A stretch of DNA of 58,919 nucleotides from Acidobacteriota bacterium (GTDB lineage Bacteria; Acidobacteriota; Vicinamibacteria; Vicinamibacterales; UBA8438), in the NCBI GenBank assembly GCA_021296475.1, contig JAGWAJ010000004.1, positions 1 to 58,919 of the forward strand, read 5' to 3'. A program made the translations under genes and the position numbers. Below, in pieces: positions 1-8,427 of this stretch; position 1 is the first letter of the stretch, and every line of letters begins with the position of its first letter. The notes under the pieces were generated by a model, which saw nothing but the letters and a program-made list of their open reading frames with translations, had not been told where the DNA came from and made no database searches.

Positions 1-38
1 CCGCCGCCGTTCCCGCCGTTCCCGCCGTTCCCGCCGTT
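1..38. repeat. 9-bp tandem repeat encoding Asn-Gly-Gly
   Basis: About four copies of CCGTTCCCG in tandem. On the minus strand they read as Gly-Gly-Asn triplets inside the edge fragment, a low-complexity linker that probably continues beyond the window. Confidence 0.6.
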
Positions 39-212
39 GGCGACAACGCGTACACCCACTCTGCCCACGCCGTGTAGGGGGCAGTTCGACTCGTGGTCCC
101 AGACCTCGTGGGTGATGGACAGGCTTGTGGCCGACGCGTCCTCGTCAGCGTAAATCGTGACCGGATACCACCGGTTGGGATCCCAAAGTTTCGGCCAGAC
201 GTGTCGAATTTG
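1..212 (-). pseudogene. Fragment of a repeat-bearing surface protein, running off the left edge
   Basis: Read leftward from 212, the frame stays open to the window edge. It gives a coherent stretch with WDPNRWYPVTIYADED and later HEVWDHESNCPLHG, followed by at least four Asn-Gly-Gly repeats. An in-frame stop (TGA, 215-213) lies just upstream and no ATG, GTG or TTG precedes the conserved-looking part. I therefore read it as a broken or truncated piece rather than an intact start. The residue pattern resembles beta-sandwich (Calx-beta/cadherin-like) units of large extracellular proteins followed by a Gly-rich linker, but that family call is tentative. The rest of the gene would lie to the left of the window. 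Confidence 0.35.
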
Positions 213-284
213 TCAGACGCCACGCTCTGCGGCACGCCCTCGCCCCGCGGGGGCGTGCAACCGTCAACCCGCGGGCGGTCTGGC

Positions 285-1919
285 TCAGTCCGGGGCGACG
301 CAGGCGAAGCTCGCGGCGTCGTCGATGCTGCCGGTGCCCTGATAGCGCGCTACCTGCGGGTAGGGGCAGAGCGGGCGCGTGCGCTGCACGGCGCCGTCGA
401 CCACCTTGGAGGCGACGAGTCGGTCGGGCGCGACGCCCTCCTCGACCCAGCGCTCGAGGGCAGCCACGGCGTCGAAGCGATCCGGACCCGGCCCCCCGCG
501 GCAATGGGCGACGCCGGGGGCCATGAACAGGCGGTAGAAGTCGGTCGTCGCGGCCGGACCGCCCATGGCCTCGGTGACGCTGCCGTAGTAGTCGACCGCG
601 TACTGCCCGGGGATCAACGCGTCGGCCCACCCGTGGTAGCTGATGAGCCGGCCTCCGGCGGCCTTGAACGCGGTGAGGTCGGCATCGACGGCGTTCAACG
701 CCGAGCCGAGCGTCTCGTCCGCGCCGATCGGCCGGTTGTTGGCCAGATCCCAGTCACCGTCGAAGTCGAAGCCGCGCAGGTCGTAGTCCGGATCCCGGAA
801 GACGCTGTAACGCATGAAGTCGATCGCGCTGCCGCCCGGCTTCTCCACGCCCGACCAGTAGCGCGCCCAGCCGCCGAGGCCGTCGGGCGATTCGAAGTGC
901 TCGCTGCCGAGCGCGTAGCCGGGGAAGATCCGCTCCCCCGTACCGGGCCGCGTCGGGCCCGCGTAGATCGCACGCGCCGCCGCCACCTCGCCCCCGGTCA
1001 GGCAGTCCGGCCGGTCGCCGCCGTCGCACAGGAGCACCGCCGGATCGAAGTCGCAGGCCCGCGGATCGTCGATCAGGCCGTCCTCGAGCCCGTCGAGGGC
1101 GTCGCAGGCGGCCATCACCGCCGCACCCAGCACGGGCAGCTTGGCGCGGGGAAGATCCTGCGCCGGGTCGCGCGTCGTGGCGAGGCCGGACCAGAGCTCC
1201 CCCGTCATCAGGCCGATCCAGTAGTTGGCCGGGGCTCCCGCCACGATCCCGTCGTAGTCGTCTGGATAGCGCTGCGCTTCCATCAGCGCATGGTGCCCGC
1301 CCTGCGAGCAGCCGACGAAGTAGGCGTAGTCCGCCGGACGGCCGTAGTAGGCGGCGGTGACCGCCTTGCCCGCGACCGTCGCCTCGTGCTGGGCGCGGTA
1401 CCCGAAGTCCACGAGGCGTTCCGGGTGCCCGAGCGCCCAGCTCCCGTCGAACCCGCTCGAGCTGGTGTGGCCGTTGTCGGTGGCCACCGCGGCATAGCCC
1501 GCCGCAACCGCCGCGGCGAGCTGCGGGTAGCGGATGGCGCCGGCAGAACCGCCCGACCCGATCCCCTGGAAGCGGCCGTTCCAAGCCTCCGGCGCGGGCA
1601 GCCAGACCTCGAAGCCGATCTCCGACCCGGCCTCGGGCCGCGACACCCCGGCCACGCGGCAGAAGGCAACGTCCTCGACCGTGAAGCCGCGCGAGCTGAA
1701 GGTCTCGGGCGGCGTGAACGGGGGCGTGACCTCCTCCGCCGCCGTGAACGTGACATGGGGCAGGCCCAGCGTCACCGGCGCCAGCGCCGCACACGCCGTG
1801 CCGGCCGCGGCAGCCCCCTGGCCGCTTGCGGGCTCGGACGCGCCGCCCGCGCCCGGCGTCCCGCCGGCCGCCATGAGAGGGAGCAGAAGAAGGAACGTCA
1901 ACCGGCGCGTCTCGATCAT
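285..1919 (-). CDS. Tannase/feruloyl esterase family secreted hydrolase
   Basis: Predicted secreted alpha/beta-hydrolase of 544 aa that would cleave ester bonds of plant phenolics such as galloyl or feruloyl esters. An N-terminal hydrophobic signal segment follows MIETRR. The nucleophile motif GCSQGG sits near residue 203 and AHCRGG near residue 471. Together these form the CS-D-HC arrangement of the tannase family, where the two Cys flanking the catalytic Ser and His pair in a disulfide. The start at 1919 is chosen because GGGAGG lies just upstream and the signal peptide follows directly; a longer in-frame start at 2036 would run into the neighbouring gene. It is 13 bp downstream of the PDLQGVW gene and probably co-transcribed with it. 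The exact substrate cannot be told from sequence. Confidence 0.85.
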   Translation of the reverse strand: MIETRRLTFLLLLPLMAAGGTPGAGGASEPASGQGAAAAGTACAALAPVTLGLPHVTFTAAEEVTPPFTPPETFSSRGFTVEDVAFCRVAGVSRPEAGSEIGFEVWLPAPEAWNGRFQGIGSGGSAGAIRYPQLAAAVAAGYAAVATDNGHTSSSGFDGSWALGHPERLVDFGYRAQHEATVAGKAVTAAYYGRPADYAYFVGCSQGGHHALMEAQRYPDDYDGIVAGAPANYWIGLMTGELWSGLATTRDPAQDLPRAKLPVLGAAVMAACDALDGLEDGLIDDPRACDFDPAVLLCDGGDRPDCLTGGEVAAARAIYAGPTRPGTGERIFPGYALGSEHFESPDGLGGWARYWSGVEKPGGSAIDFMRYSVFRDPDYDLRGFDFDGDWDLANNRPIGADETLGSALNAVDADLTAFKAAGGRLISYHGWADALIPGQYAVDYYGSVTEAMGGPAATTDFYRLFMAPGVAHCRGGPGPDRFDAVAALERWVEEGVAPDRLVASKVVDGAVQRTRPLCPYPQVARYQGTGSIDDAASFACVAPD

Positions 1920-1932
1920 GGCGTCCTCCCGG

Positions 1933-2979
1933 CTACTGCCCGTCCGTTTCCCGTTCCTTCGCCCGGGCGCCCGACAGCAGGTTGAACAGGCCGTAGTTCC
2001 CTTCGTGGCAGGCGTACTCGAACAGGGGCGCGGCACCGCGCTTCATCGGGATCGCGGCCGTGAACGGACGGGTGAAGCTGGTCGCATCGTCGACCGTGAA
2101 CTCGTACAGAAGCGTGTCGTCGGCTACGCGCCGGAAGCGCTCCGTCAGCGTCATCGTGGCGCCCGTCCCCACCGCCGATCGGACCGACGGACCGAAGCTC
2201 GCGGTCCGGTCCGTGAAGTTTGTCGTTTCGACCACCAGCGTGTCGCCGTCCCAGTAGCCGCGCGAGTCCCCCATCCACTGCCGCACGCCGCCGGGCAGGT
2301 GCGCCCGTCCGTCGAGAGGGACGATGCGCGCGTCGTGCACCATCTCGTTCAGGATGACTACGTGGTCCGGCGTCTGGAAGAGCTGCAGGTTCTGGTTGTA
2401 GCCGCCGGGGACGATGGGCGGACCGGTGTTGAAGCCGAGCAGACAGCGCTCCGCGAGACCGCGGTCCTCGGGTCCGTGGGTCCCGATGCCGCCGACGCGG
2501 AACCGCACGGGCCGGTCGGGAAGCGACGTGTCGTCGGTCGTGGTCTGCTGCCGCCTTGCGCCGGGCCGCGGCTCGGGCAGCCGCCCGTCGGGCGGGTCGG
2601 TGATGAGCGAGGTGCGCCGGTCGTCCACGACCCCCGCGCCCCGGTCGAACCAGAAGTTGTTGTAGCCGCCCACGTTCCCGCCGCGCGGCAGCGGCTCGGT
2701 CCGGACCTCGCTCGGCCGGTCGGCCTCGATCGCCCGCTGAACCGCCTGCGCCTCGATCTCGGCCGCCTCCTCCGGGCTCAGCAGAGCCTGCTCGGCGCGA
2801 TCCTCCGGCCGCTGGAGCGGCGTCAGGGTACGGAAGTCCCACACTCCCTGCAGGTCCGGCCTGCCGTCGGCGAGGCGAGGCGGCTCGAACGGTTCCGCGT
2901 CCTGGGCACCGGCGGGCGCGGCGAGGCCGAGTGCAACGGCGGCTGCCGCCGGCAGTGCGAGGAGTCGTCGGCTGGTCAT
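1933..2979 (-). CDS. Conserved secreted protein, acidobacterial PDLQGVW type
   Basis: 348-aa exported protein of unknown function. The signal peptide ends near PAGAQDAE, and the mature chain begins with the PRLADGRPDLQGVWDF block typical of a large uncharacterised secreted family abundant in Acidobacteriota. Later conserved-looking blocks are WMGDSRGYWDGDTLVVETTNF and a C-terminal ACHEGNYG. The start at 2979 follows a clear AAGGAG site (2985-2993 region, minus strand) and immediately precedes the signal sequence. Its stop is 13 bp from the tannase-family gene, which suggests a two-gene operon for extracellular degradation, although no enzymatic role is proven for this family. Confidence 0.8.
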   Translation of the reverse strand: MTSRRLLALPAAAAVALGLAAPAGAQDAEPFEPPRLADGRPDLQGVWDFRTLTPLQRPEDRAEQALLSPEEAAEIEAQAVQRAIEADRPSEVRTEPLPRGGNVGGYNNFWFDRGAGVVDDRRTSLITDPPDGRLPEPRPGARRQQTTTDDTSLPDRPVRFRVGGIGTHGPEDRGLAERCLLGFNTGPPIVPGGYNQNLQLFQTPDHVVILNEMVHDARIVPLDGRAHLPGGVRQWMGDSRGYWDGDTLVVETTNFTDRTASFGPSVRSAVGTGATMTLTERFRRVADDTLLYEFTVDDATSFTRPFTAAIPMKRGAAPLFEYACHEGNYGLFNLLSGARAKERETDGQ

Positions 2980-3040
2980 GTCGGGGCTCCTTCGTGGGAG
3001 AACCATCGTCGCGCCAAGCCTACCGCCCGCGGGCCCGGCG

Positions 3041-3167
3041 CGCAACGGCGAGCCCCACCGGACGGGTTGGGAGTTTCGCGGCACGCAACGGCGCGCCCCG
3101 CCGGGCGCGTTGGGATTTCGCGGTGCGCAGACGCACGCCCTGGCGGGCGCGTTGGGATTTCGAGGAG
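3041..3167. repeat. Three tandem 42-43 bp REP-like units
   Basis: Units at 3041-3083, 3084-3125 and 3126-3167. Each begins CGCA and carries a small hairpin followed by GTTGGGA and TTCG. In the second unit the hairpin is CGCGCCC-cgcc-GGGCGCG. The first unit is the most diverged. The block fills the gap between the leftward PDLQGVW gene and the amidase stop. A related hairpin plus GTTGGGA occurs inverted at 58236-58261. Confidence 0.75.
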
Positions 3168-3181
3168 ACTCCTGCGCCGCC

Positions 3182-5086
3182 CTACCCCGCAGGCGCGGCG
3201 ATGGGGAGCGCGAGGTCGACGCGGATCGCCCCGGCCAGGTTGTCCGCGGTATGTACAGCGAGGTACAGGCGCCCATCGTGCAGTGCCCGCATCTCGGCTC
3301 CGGACATCCGCCACTGCCCCGCCGCGCGTGCCCCGCCGCGCCGCTCCAGGTCGCGCAGCACCGGGCCGACCGCGGCGGCGTCCTCGCCGTCGCGACGGTG
3401 GAGGGCCGTCAGCAGCACGTCGTCGTCGTGCAGGCCGAACGCGGCCACGCGGTAGCGCACGACGCGGGTCGGGGGATCGAGCACGAAGCGGACGTCGGCC
3501 GAGAGCCCGGCCGCGGCCAGCACCGCCGTCGTCAGCTCGACGGGCGCCGGCGGCGTCACGACGCTCGGCGTGAAGTCGGGCGGCCGGCGGTGGCGGGTCG
3601 CCTGCTCGTAGGCATATCCCAGCTCGATCAGCCGCGGCTCCGACCAGGGACGTCCGAGCAGCTCGACGCCGACCGGCATGCCGTCGTCCGCGAATCCGGC
3701 CGGCACGGTGATCGCGGGCGTTCCGGAAAGCGCGCTCAGCGTGCAGTTGCTGCCGGGCTGGACGGCCCCGATCGGCTGCGCGGTCCGGCGGATGGTCGGG
3801 TAGACCAGCGCGTCGAGGTCGTGCTCGTCCAGCACCGCCACGACGGCGCGGCGAAGTTCGTCCCGCCGGGCGATGCGCTCGCGGTACTCGTCAGTGTCGA
3901 GCGTCTCCACGTCGAGTGACGATGCGAGCCCCCCTTCGAGAATCCGGTGGTAGAGCCCGGTCTCGACGATCTCGGCGAGCGACCGGACGTGGGCGCCCGG
4001 CGTCGCCTGCAGGTAGTCGTCGAGGTGGAAGCGAAACTCCTGGCCGATGACGGAGACGTCCTGCGTGAGCTCGGTCAGGTCCGGCTCCTCGATCTCGATC
4101 GCCGTCGCGCCGTGGCTCTCCATCTCCTCCACCGCACGCTCGATGACGTCCCGCACGGGACGCTCGGCGCCGCCCTCGCCAAGCAGCGCAGTCACCACCC
4201 CCAGCCGTGCCCCCTCGAGTCCGACCGCGCTCAACGAGTCGGTGTAGGTAGCCGGCACGTTGCCCGCGGCGAGGCTCGTTGCGGGATCCGCCGGGTCGGC
4301 GCCCACCGTCGCGTCCAGAGCCAGCGCCAGGTCCTCGACCGAGCGCGCGAGCGGCCCCCCGATGTCCTGCGTCCGAGAGAGGGGCACGATGCCGTCGCCG
4401 CTGGCCAGTCCGCGGGTGCCCCGCAGCCCCACCAGCGCGTGGTGCGCGGAGGGGATGCGGATCGATCCGCAGGTATCGCTGCCCATGCCGAAGGCGCCGA
4501 AGCTGGCCGCGACGGCGGCGCCCGTGCCCCCGCTCGACCCACCCGGATTGCGCTCGGGATCGTACGGGTTCCGGGTCTGGCCGCCGAGAGAGGCGATGGT
4601 GGTGATCCCGCGCGCCAGCTCGTGCATGTTCGTCTTGCCGAGGATGATCGCGCCCGCCTCGCGCAGGCGCCGTACCTGCGTCGCGTCGTCGGGCGGCACG
4701 GACGTCGCGAGGGCTATCGAGCTGGCCGTCGTGGGCATGTCCGCGGTGTCGTAGTTGTCCTTCACCACGACCGGAATCCCGTGCAACGGCCCCCGCACGG
4801 TGCCCGCGGCTCGCTCGGCATCGAGCTCCGCCGCGCGCTCCCGCGCCCGCGCGTTGACGGCGATCATCGCGTTGATGGCCGGGCCGCGCTGGTCGAAGGC
4901 CTCGATGCGCGCCAGGTATCCGTCGACGAGGTCGGCGGAGGTGACGATCCCGGCGTCGAGGGCGGCGCCCAGCTCCCGCACGGACTTCTCCGTCACGTCG
5001 AACGGGACCGGCGACTCGCCCGACCCACCGCCGCAGCCGACACCGAGACACCCGGCGACGCCGAGCGCGCAAGCAACACGTCGCAT
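3182..5086 (-). CDS. Lipoprotein amidase (amidase-signature family) with C-terminal CHRD-like domain
   Basis: 634-aa amidase-signature enzyme that hydrolyses amide bonds with a Ser-cisSer-Lys triad. The triad is visible as Lys109 (VVVKDNYD), Ser184 (PGGSSGG) and Ser208 (GSDTCGSIR). The N-terminus has a lipobox-like GVGCGGG, so it is probably membrane-anchored outside the cytoplasm. After the catalytic domain, the last ~120 residues contain LTALHRRDG and LYLAVHTADNLAGAIR. These resemble the CHRD (chordin-type) beta-strand repeat found in extracellular proteins, and I infer a fused CHRD-like domain. The start at 5086 is supported by GGAGGGAAGG seven bases upstream. It is divergent from the M28 peptidase gene 64 bp away. 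Substrate unknown. Confidence 0.85.
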   Translation of the reverse strand: MRRVACALGVAGCLGVGCGGGSGESPVPFDVTEKSVRELGAALDAGIVTSADLVDGYLARIEAFDQRGPAINAMIAVNARARERAAELDAERAAGTVRGPLHGIPVVVKDNYDTADMPTTASSIALATSVPPDDATQVRRLREAGAIILGKTNMHELARGITTIASLGGQTRNPYDPERNPGGSSGGTGAAVAASFGAFGMGSDTCGSIRIPSAHHALVGLRGTRGLASGDGIVPLSRTQDIGGPLARSVEDLALALDATVGADPADPATSLAAGNVPATYTDSLSAVGLEGARLGVVTALLGEGGAERPVRDVIERAVEEMESHGATAIEIEEPDLTELTQDVSVIGQEFRFHLDDYLQATPGAHVRSLAEIVETGLYHRILEGGLASSLDVETLDTDEYRERIARRDELRRAVVAVLDEHDLDALVYPTIRRTAQPIGAVQPGSNCTLSALSGTPAITVPAGFADDGMPVGVELLGRPWSEPRLIELGYAYEQATRHRRPPDFTPSVVTPPAPVELTTAVLAAAGLSADVRFVLDPPTRVVRYRVAAFGLHDDDVLLTALHRRDGEDAAAVGPVLRDLERRGGARAAGQWRMSGAEMRALHDGRLYLAVHTADNLAGAIRVDLALPIAAPAG

Positions 5087-5139
5087 TGGCCTTCCCTCCC
5101 CGCTGCTGCCGCCGCCCGGGGCGGATCCGCTGACCGGGA

Positions 5140-5145
5140 CATAAT
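5140..5145 (+). promoter_or_regulatory. -10 element CATAAT for the M28 peptidase (leaderless)
   Basis: CATAAT begins 11 nt before the GTG start at 5151. The expected transcription start falls on the start codon, and no Shine-Dalgarno sequence is present. Confidence 0.45.
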
Positions 5146-5150
5146 AGTGC

Positions 5151-6860
5151 GTGCCTGCCGACCGTTCGGTGCCCGCCCCCTCGCCGGTTTCCGCGGCGCC
5201 CCTCGCGCACCGGCCGCCGGATCGCCGGTTCCCGCGCCAGCGCCCGGCGCTGCTCGTCCTCCTGCTCGCGGCGGCGGCTCCGGCGCTGCTCGAGGCGCAG
5301 GACCCTGCTCCCGGGCGCGCGACGATCCGCGCCACCGAACTGCGCCGCGACGTGGCTGATCTCGCCTCGGACGCTCGACGCGGGCGGCTGACCGGCACCC
5401 CGGAGAACCGCGCGACGGTCGAGCTCATCCGGTCGCGCTTCGAACGGCTCGGCCTCGCTCCACCGGCCGGCGACGGTTTCCTGCAGCCGTTCGACCTGAT
5501 TGTGCCGTCCCTCGGACCGGCCGACGCCAACTCCTTCACCGTTCACGCACCGGGCGAGCCGCCCGCCCCGGCGCGGCTGGGGAGCGACTACTACCCCGAG
5601 CGCTTCAGTGCCGCGACCGCCGTCCGCGGCGCGGTCACCTTCGTCGGATTCGGAATCTCCGCCCCCGCTCTCGGCCACGACGACTACGACGGAGCGGATG
5701 TCGCAGGCCGGATCGCCCTCGTTCTGGCGCACGAGCCGGCCGAGTACGACCCCGCGAGCCCGTTCGACGGCACTTTCCTCTCGGACCACGCGCGCAACGT
5801 CCTCAAGGCGCGCGAGGCGGCGCGGCGCGGCGCCACGGCCATCCTCGTGGTGACCGATGTCCACAACCACGGCAGAGGCGAAGCGCTCGCCGGCCGCATG
5901 GGCCGCGCCTGGCCCGCCGCGCCGCGGCGACCCCCCCGCTACGAGCTGGGCGTCTGGGTCGACGCATCCGGGATCCCGGCCGCCCGCATCGCCCCGCGCC
6001 TCGCCGCGCGCCTCCTCGGCGTGACGGAGCGCGGATTCGAACGGCTGGCCGAGCGCGCGGAGGAGCCGGCGTTCACGCCGATCGCAAGCGACGTCGAGGT
6101 CGCCCTCGACGTGGCCGTCACCGGGCGCCGAATCACCCTGCACAACGTCGTCGGGCTCCTCGCGGGGTCCGATCCGGAGCTCCGGGAGGAGTGGGTGATC
6201 GTCGGCGCGCACCTGGACCACGAAGGGGCACGGGGCGCGCGCGTCTACGCGGGGGCGGACGACAACGCGTCCGGGGTGGCGGGGGTGCTGGCCATCGCGG
6301 CCGCCGCGGCCCGCGCCGCCCGGGGTGGTGCTCGGCCGCGACGCTCGATTCTGTTCGCGGCCTGGAACGCGGAGGAACGCGGGCTTCTCGGCTCGTGGTC
6401 CTACGTCGAGCGGCCGCTCGCCCCGCTCGCCCGCACCGTGGCCGCGCTGAATCTCGACATGATCGGCCGCGACGAGGAGGTGCCGGCTCGCGGCGGGAGC
6501 CGGTTCCGGGGTCTGCCGGTGCAATCCGCGGCGGCGAACCGGAACGCCGTCAACGTGCTCGGCTACAGCTTCAGCCGCGACCTGTGGGACGCGGCGGAAG
6601 CGGCCGACTCCCTGGGGCTGACGGTGCGCTTCCGGTATGACGACAACCGCTCCAACCTGGTGCGGCGCAGCGACCACTGGCCCTTCCTCGCGCGCGGCGT
6701 CCCGGCGCTCTTCATCCACACCGGCCTGCACCCGGACTACCACACCCCCGGCGACCGGCCCGACAAGCTGAACTACGACAAGATGGCGCGCATCGTGCGC
6801 TGGACCCACCAGCTCGCCTGGAACCTGGCGAACGCCGACGGCCGGCCGTCGCTCGACTGA
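5151..6860 (+). CDS. Secreted M28-family zinc aminopeptidase with PA domain
   Basis: 569-aa exported metallopeptidase expected to remove N-terminal residues from peptides outside the cytoplasm. A hydrophobic segment near residues 33-50 (ALLVLLLAAAAPALL) ends in ALLEAQ and looks like a signal peptide. A protease-associated domain region lies around residues 150-290. The M28 metal-site motifs follow in order: GAHLDHEG (~350), GADDNASG (~370), NAEERG (~407), NLDMIGR (~435) and DYHTPGD (~530). The GTG start is the only one that keeps the full signal region, and a -10 hexamer lies directly ahead of it. The gene is followed after 61 bp by the PLP decarboxylase on the same strand. Confidence 0.88.
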   Translation: MPADRSVPAPSPVSAAPLAHRPPDRRFPRQRPALLVLLLAAAAPALLEAQDPAPGRATIRATELRRDVADLASDARRGRLTGTPENRATVELIRSRFERLGLAPPAGDGFLQPFDLIVPSLGPADANSFTVHAPGEPPAPARLGSDYYPERFSAATAVRGAVTFVGFGISAPALGHDDYDGADVAGRIALVLAHEPAEYDPASPFDGTFLSDHARNVLKAREAARRGATAILVVTDVHNHGRGEALAGRMGRAWPAAPRRPPRYELGVWVDASGIPAARIAPRLAARLLGVTERGFERLAERAEEPAFTPIASDVEVALDVAVTGRRITLHNVVGLLAGSDPELREEWVIVGAHLDHEGARGARVYAGADDNASGVAGVLAIAAAAARAARGGARPRRSILFAAWNAEERGLLGSWSYVERPLAPLARTVAALNLDMIGRDEEVPARGGSRFRGLPVQSAAANRNAVNVLGYSFSRDLWDAAEAADSLGLTVRFRYDDNRSNLVRRSDHWPFLARGVPALFIHTGLHPDYHTPGDRPDKLNYDKMARIVRWTHQLAWNLANADGRPSLD

Positions 6861-6921
6861 CCGCCGACCCGGGCCACGCCCGGCGCCGGAGGCCGCGCGC
6901 CCGGCGGAAGAAATCGAGACG

Positions 6922-8385
6922 ATGGACCCACGAGATCTCGCGAACCTGGAATACACGCCCGCGGAGATGGCGGCTATGGGCCGCGCGGCGCTCGACCGCG
7001 TGGTCGCCCACGTCGCCAGCCTTTCCGATCAGCCGATCTGCGGCGACGTCGAGGTGGACGACCTCTGCCGCGCCATGCGGGAGCCGCCACCGGAAGCAGG
7101 CGAAGACCTCGAGGCGCTGCTCGACCGTCTGTACCAGGAGTGGATACCGCGCTCCTTCACCACGAGCGCCCCCGGCTACATGGCCTACATCCCCGGCGGC
7201 GGGCTCTTTCCGGCGGGCCTTGCCGACCTGATCGCCGACACGTCGAACCGCTTCACCGGCATCTGGCGCGCCGCGCCGGCGCTGGTCCAGCTCGAGGCCA
7301 ACGTCCTGGCCTGGTTCCGAACGTGGATGCAGTTTCCCGACACCACAGCCGGGCTCCTGACCGCCGGGGGCTCGATGGCGACCTTCAACGCCATCCTCTG
7401 CGCGCGCGAGCGGCACCTGGGAGCAGACCTCCGCGACGGCACGGCCTACGTCTCGAGCGAGGTGCACCACTGCGTCTTCAAGGCGGCGCGGCTTGCGGGC
7501 ATCATGCCGGATCGCGTCCGGCGCATTCCCGTCGACGCCGGCTTCCGGATGCGGGTCGACACGCTCCAGCAGGCGATCGCACGCGACCGTGCGGCGGGGC
7601 TGCGGCCGTTCCTCGTCGTCGGTTCGGCGGGCACGATCAACACCGGCGCCGTCGATCCCCTCGACGAGCTCGCCGACCTCGCCGCGCGCGAGAGCGTCTG
7701 GTTTCACGTCGACGGCGCCTACGGCGCCTTCTTCCACGCCTGCCCCGAGCTGCGGCCGATCCTCTGCGGGCTGCCGCGCGCCGACTCGCTGGCCCTCGAT
7801 CCGCACAAGGGCCTCTTCCTTCCGTACGGCACCGGGGCCCTGCTGGTGCGCGACGGCGCGGCACTCCGCGCCGTGCACGCGATCGACGCCAGCTATCTCC
7901 CGCGGCCCGCCAGCGAAGACCTCTACGACCCGGCACGCCACGGCCCGGACCTCTCGCGCGGCTTCCCGGGCCTGCGGGTCTGGTTGTGCGTCAAGCTCTT
8001 CGGCGCCGCGCGCCTGCGCGCCGCCATCGCGGAGAAGCGGCAGCTCGCCGTCGACGCCGCGCGGCGCCTCGGCGCGCTCCCCGGCATCCGCGTGCTGGCG
8101 CCGCCGGCGCTGTCGCTCTTCGCGTTCCACCTGCGCCTGCCGGGGGCCTCCGTGGCCGACGAGAGCACCGCCACGCGGACCTTGATCGACCGGGTGCGGG
8201 CACGCGGCAGGGTGATGATCACCGGCTGCGAGACCGGCGGCCGTTTCGTGGCCCGGGTCTGCGTTCTCAGCTTCCGCACGCGCCAGGCGCAGGTCGACAC
8301 GCTCGTGGACCACGTCACCCAGGAGACGGCGGCGATTCTCGGCGAAGCCGGGCGCGGTGGCCGAACCGCGGGGGTCGCTGGGTGA
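6922..8385 (+). CDS. PLP-dependent decarboxylase (aromatic-L-amino-acid/glutamate decarboxylase group II)
   Basis: 487-aa group II decarboxylase that removes the alpha-carboxylate of an amino acid using pyridoxal phosphate. The cofactor lysine is in LDPHKGLFLPYG (Lys ~296). Other family features are YMAYIPGGGLF near the N-terminus, TAGGSMATFNAI and the HVDGAYGAFF block. Length matches aromatic amino acid decarboxylases, with a typical N-terminal helical swap region (LDRVVAHVASL). The ATG at 6922 follows GGAAGAAA. Substrate preference (Trp, Tyr, DOPA or another) cannot be assigned. It converges on the methyltransferase gene with a 42-bp gap that shows no clear terminator. Confidence 0.88.
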   Translation: MDPRDLANLEYTPAEMAAMGRAALDRVVAHVASLSDQPICGDVEVDDLCRAMREPPPEAGEDLEALLDRLYQEWIPRSFTTSAPGYMAYIPGGGLFPAGLADLIADTSNRFTGIWRAAPALVQLEANVLAWFRTWMQFPDTTAGLLTAGGSMATFNAILCARERHLGADLRDGTAYVSSEVHHCVFKAARLAGIMPDRVRRIPVDAGFRMRVDTLQQAIARDRAAGLRPFLVVGSAGTINTGAVDPLDELADLAARESVWFHVDGAYGAFFHACPELRPILCGLPRADSLALDPHKGLFLPYGTGALLVRDGAALRAVHAIDASYLPRPASEDLYDPARHGPDLSRGFPGLRVWLCVKLFGAARLRAAIAEKRQLAVDAARRLGALPGIRVLAPPALSLFAFHLRLPGASVADESTATRTLIDRVRARGRVMITGCETGGRFVARVCVLSFRTRQAQVDTLVDHVTQETAAILGEAGRGGRTAGVAG

Positions 8386-8427
8386 GTACCGCCGCGCAAG
8401 ACCTCGCCTCGCGGAGCGGAGCCGGGA

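Noticed and set aside
93-1985. Long plus-strand open frame opposite the tannase-family gene
   Set aside because: Composition-driven antisense shadow; no start signals or family motifs, and the minus strand carries the catalytic CS-D-HC motifs.
3041-3167. CRISPR array
   Set aside because: The tandem units are directly adjacent with no unique spacers and carry internal hairpins, so they are REP-like repeats, not CRISPR.
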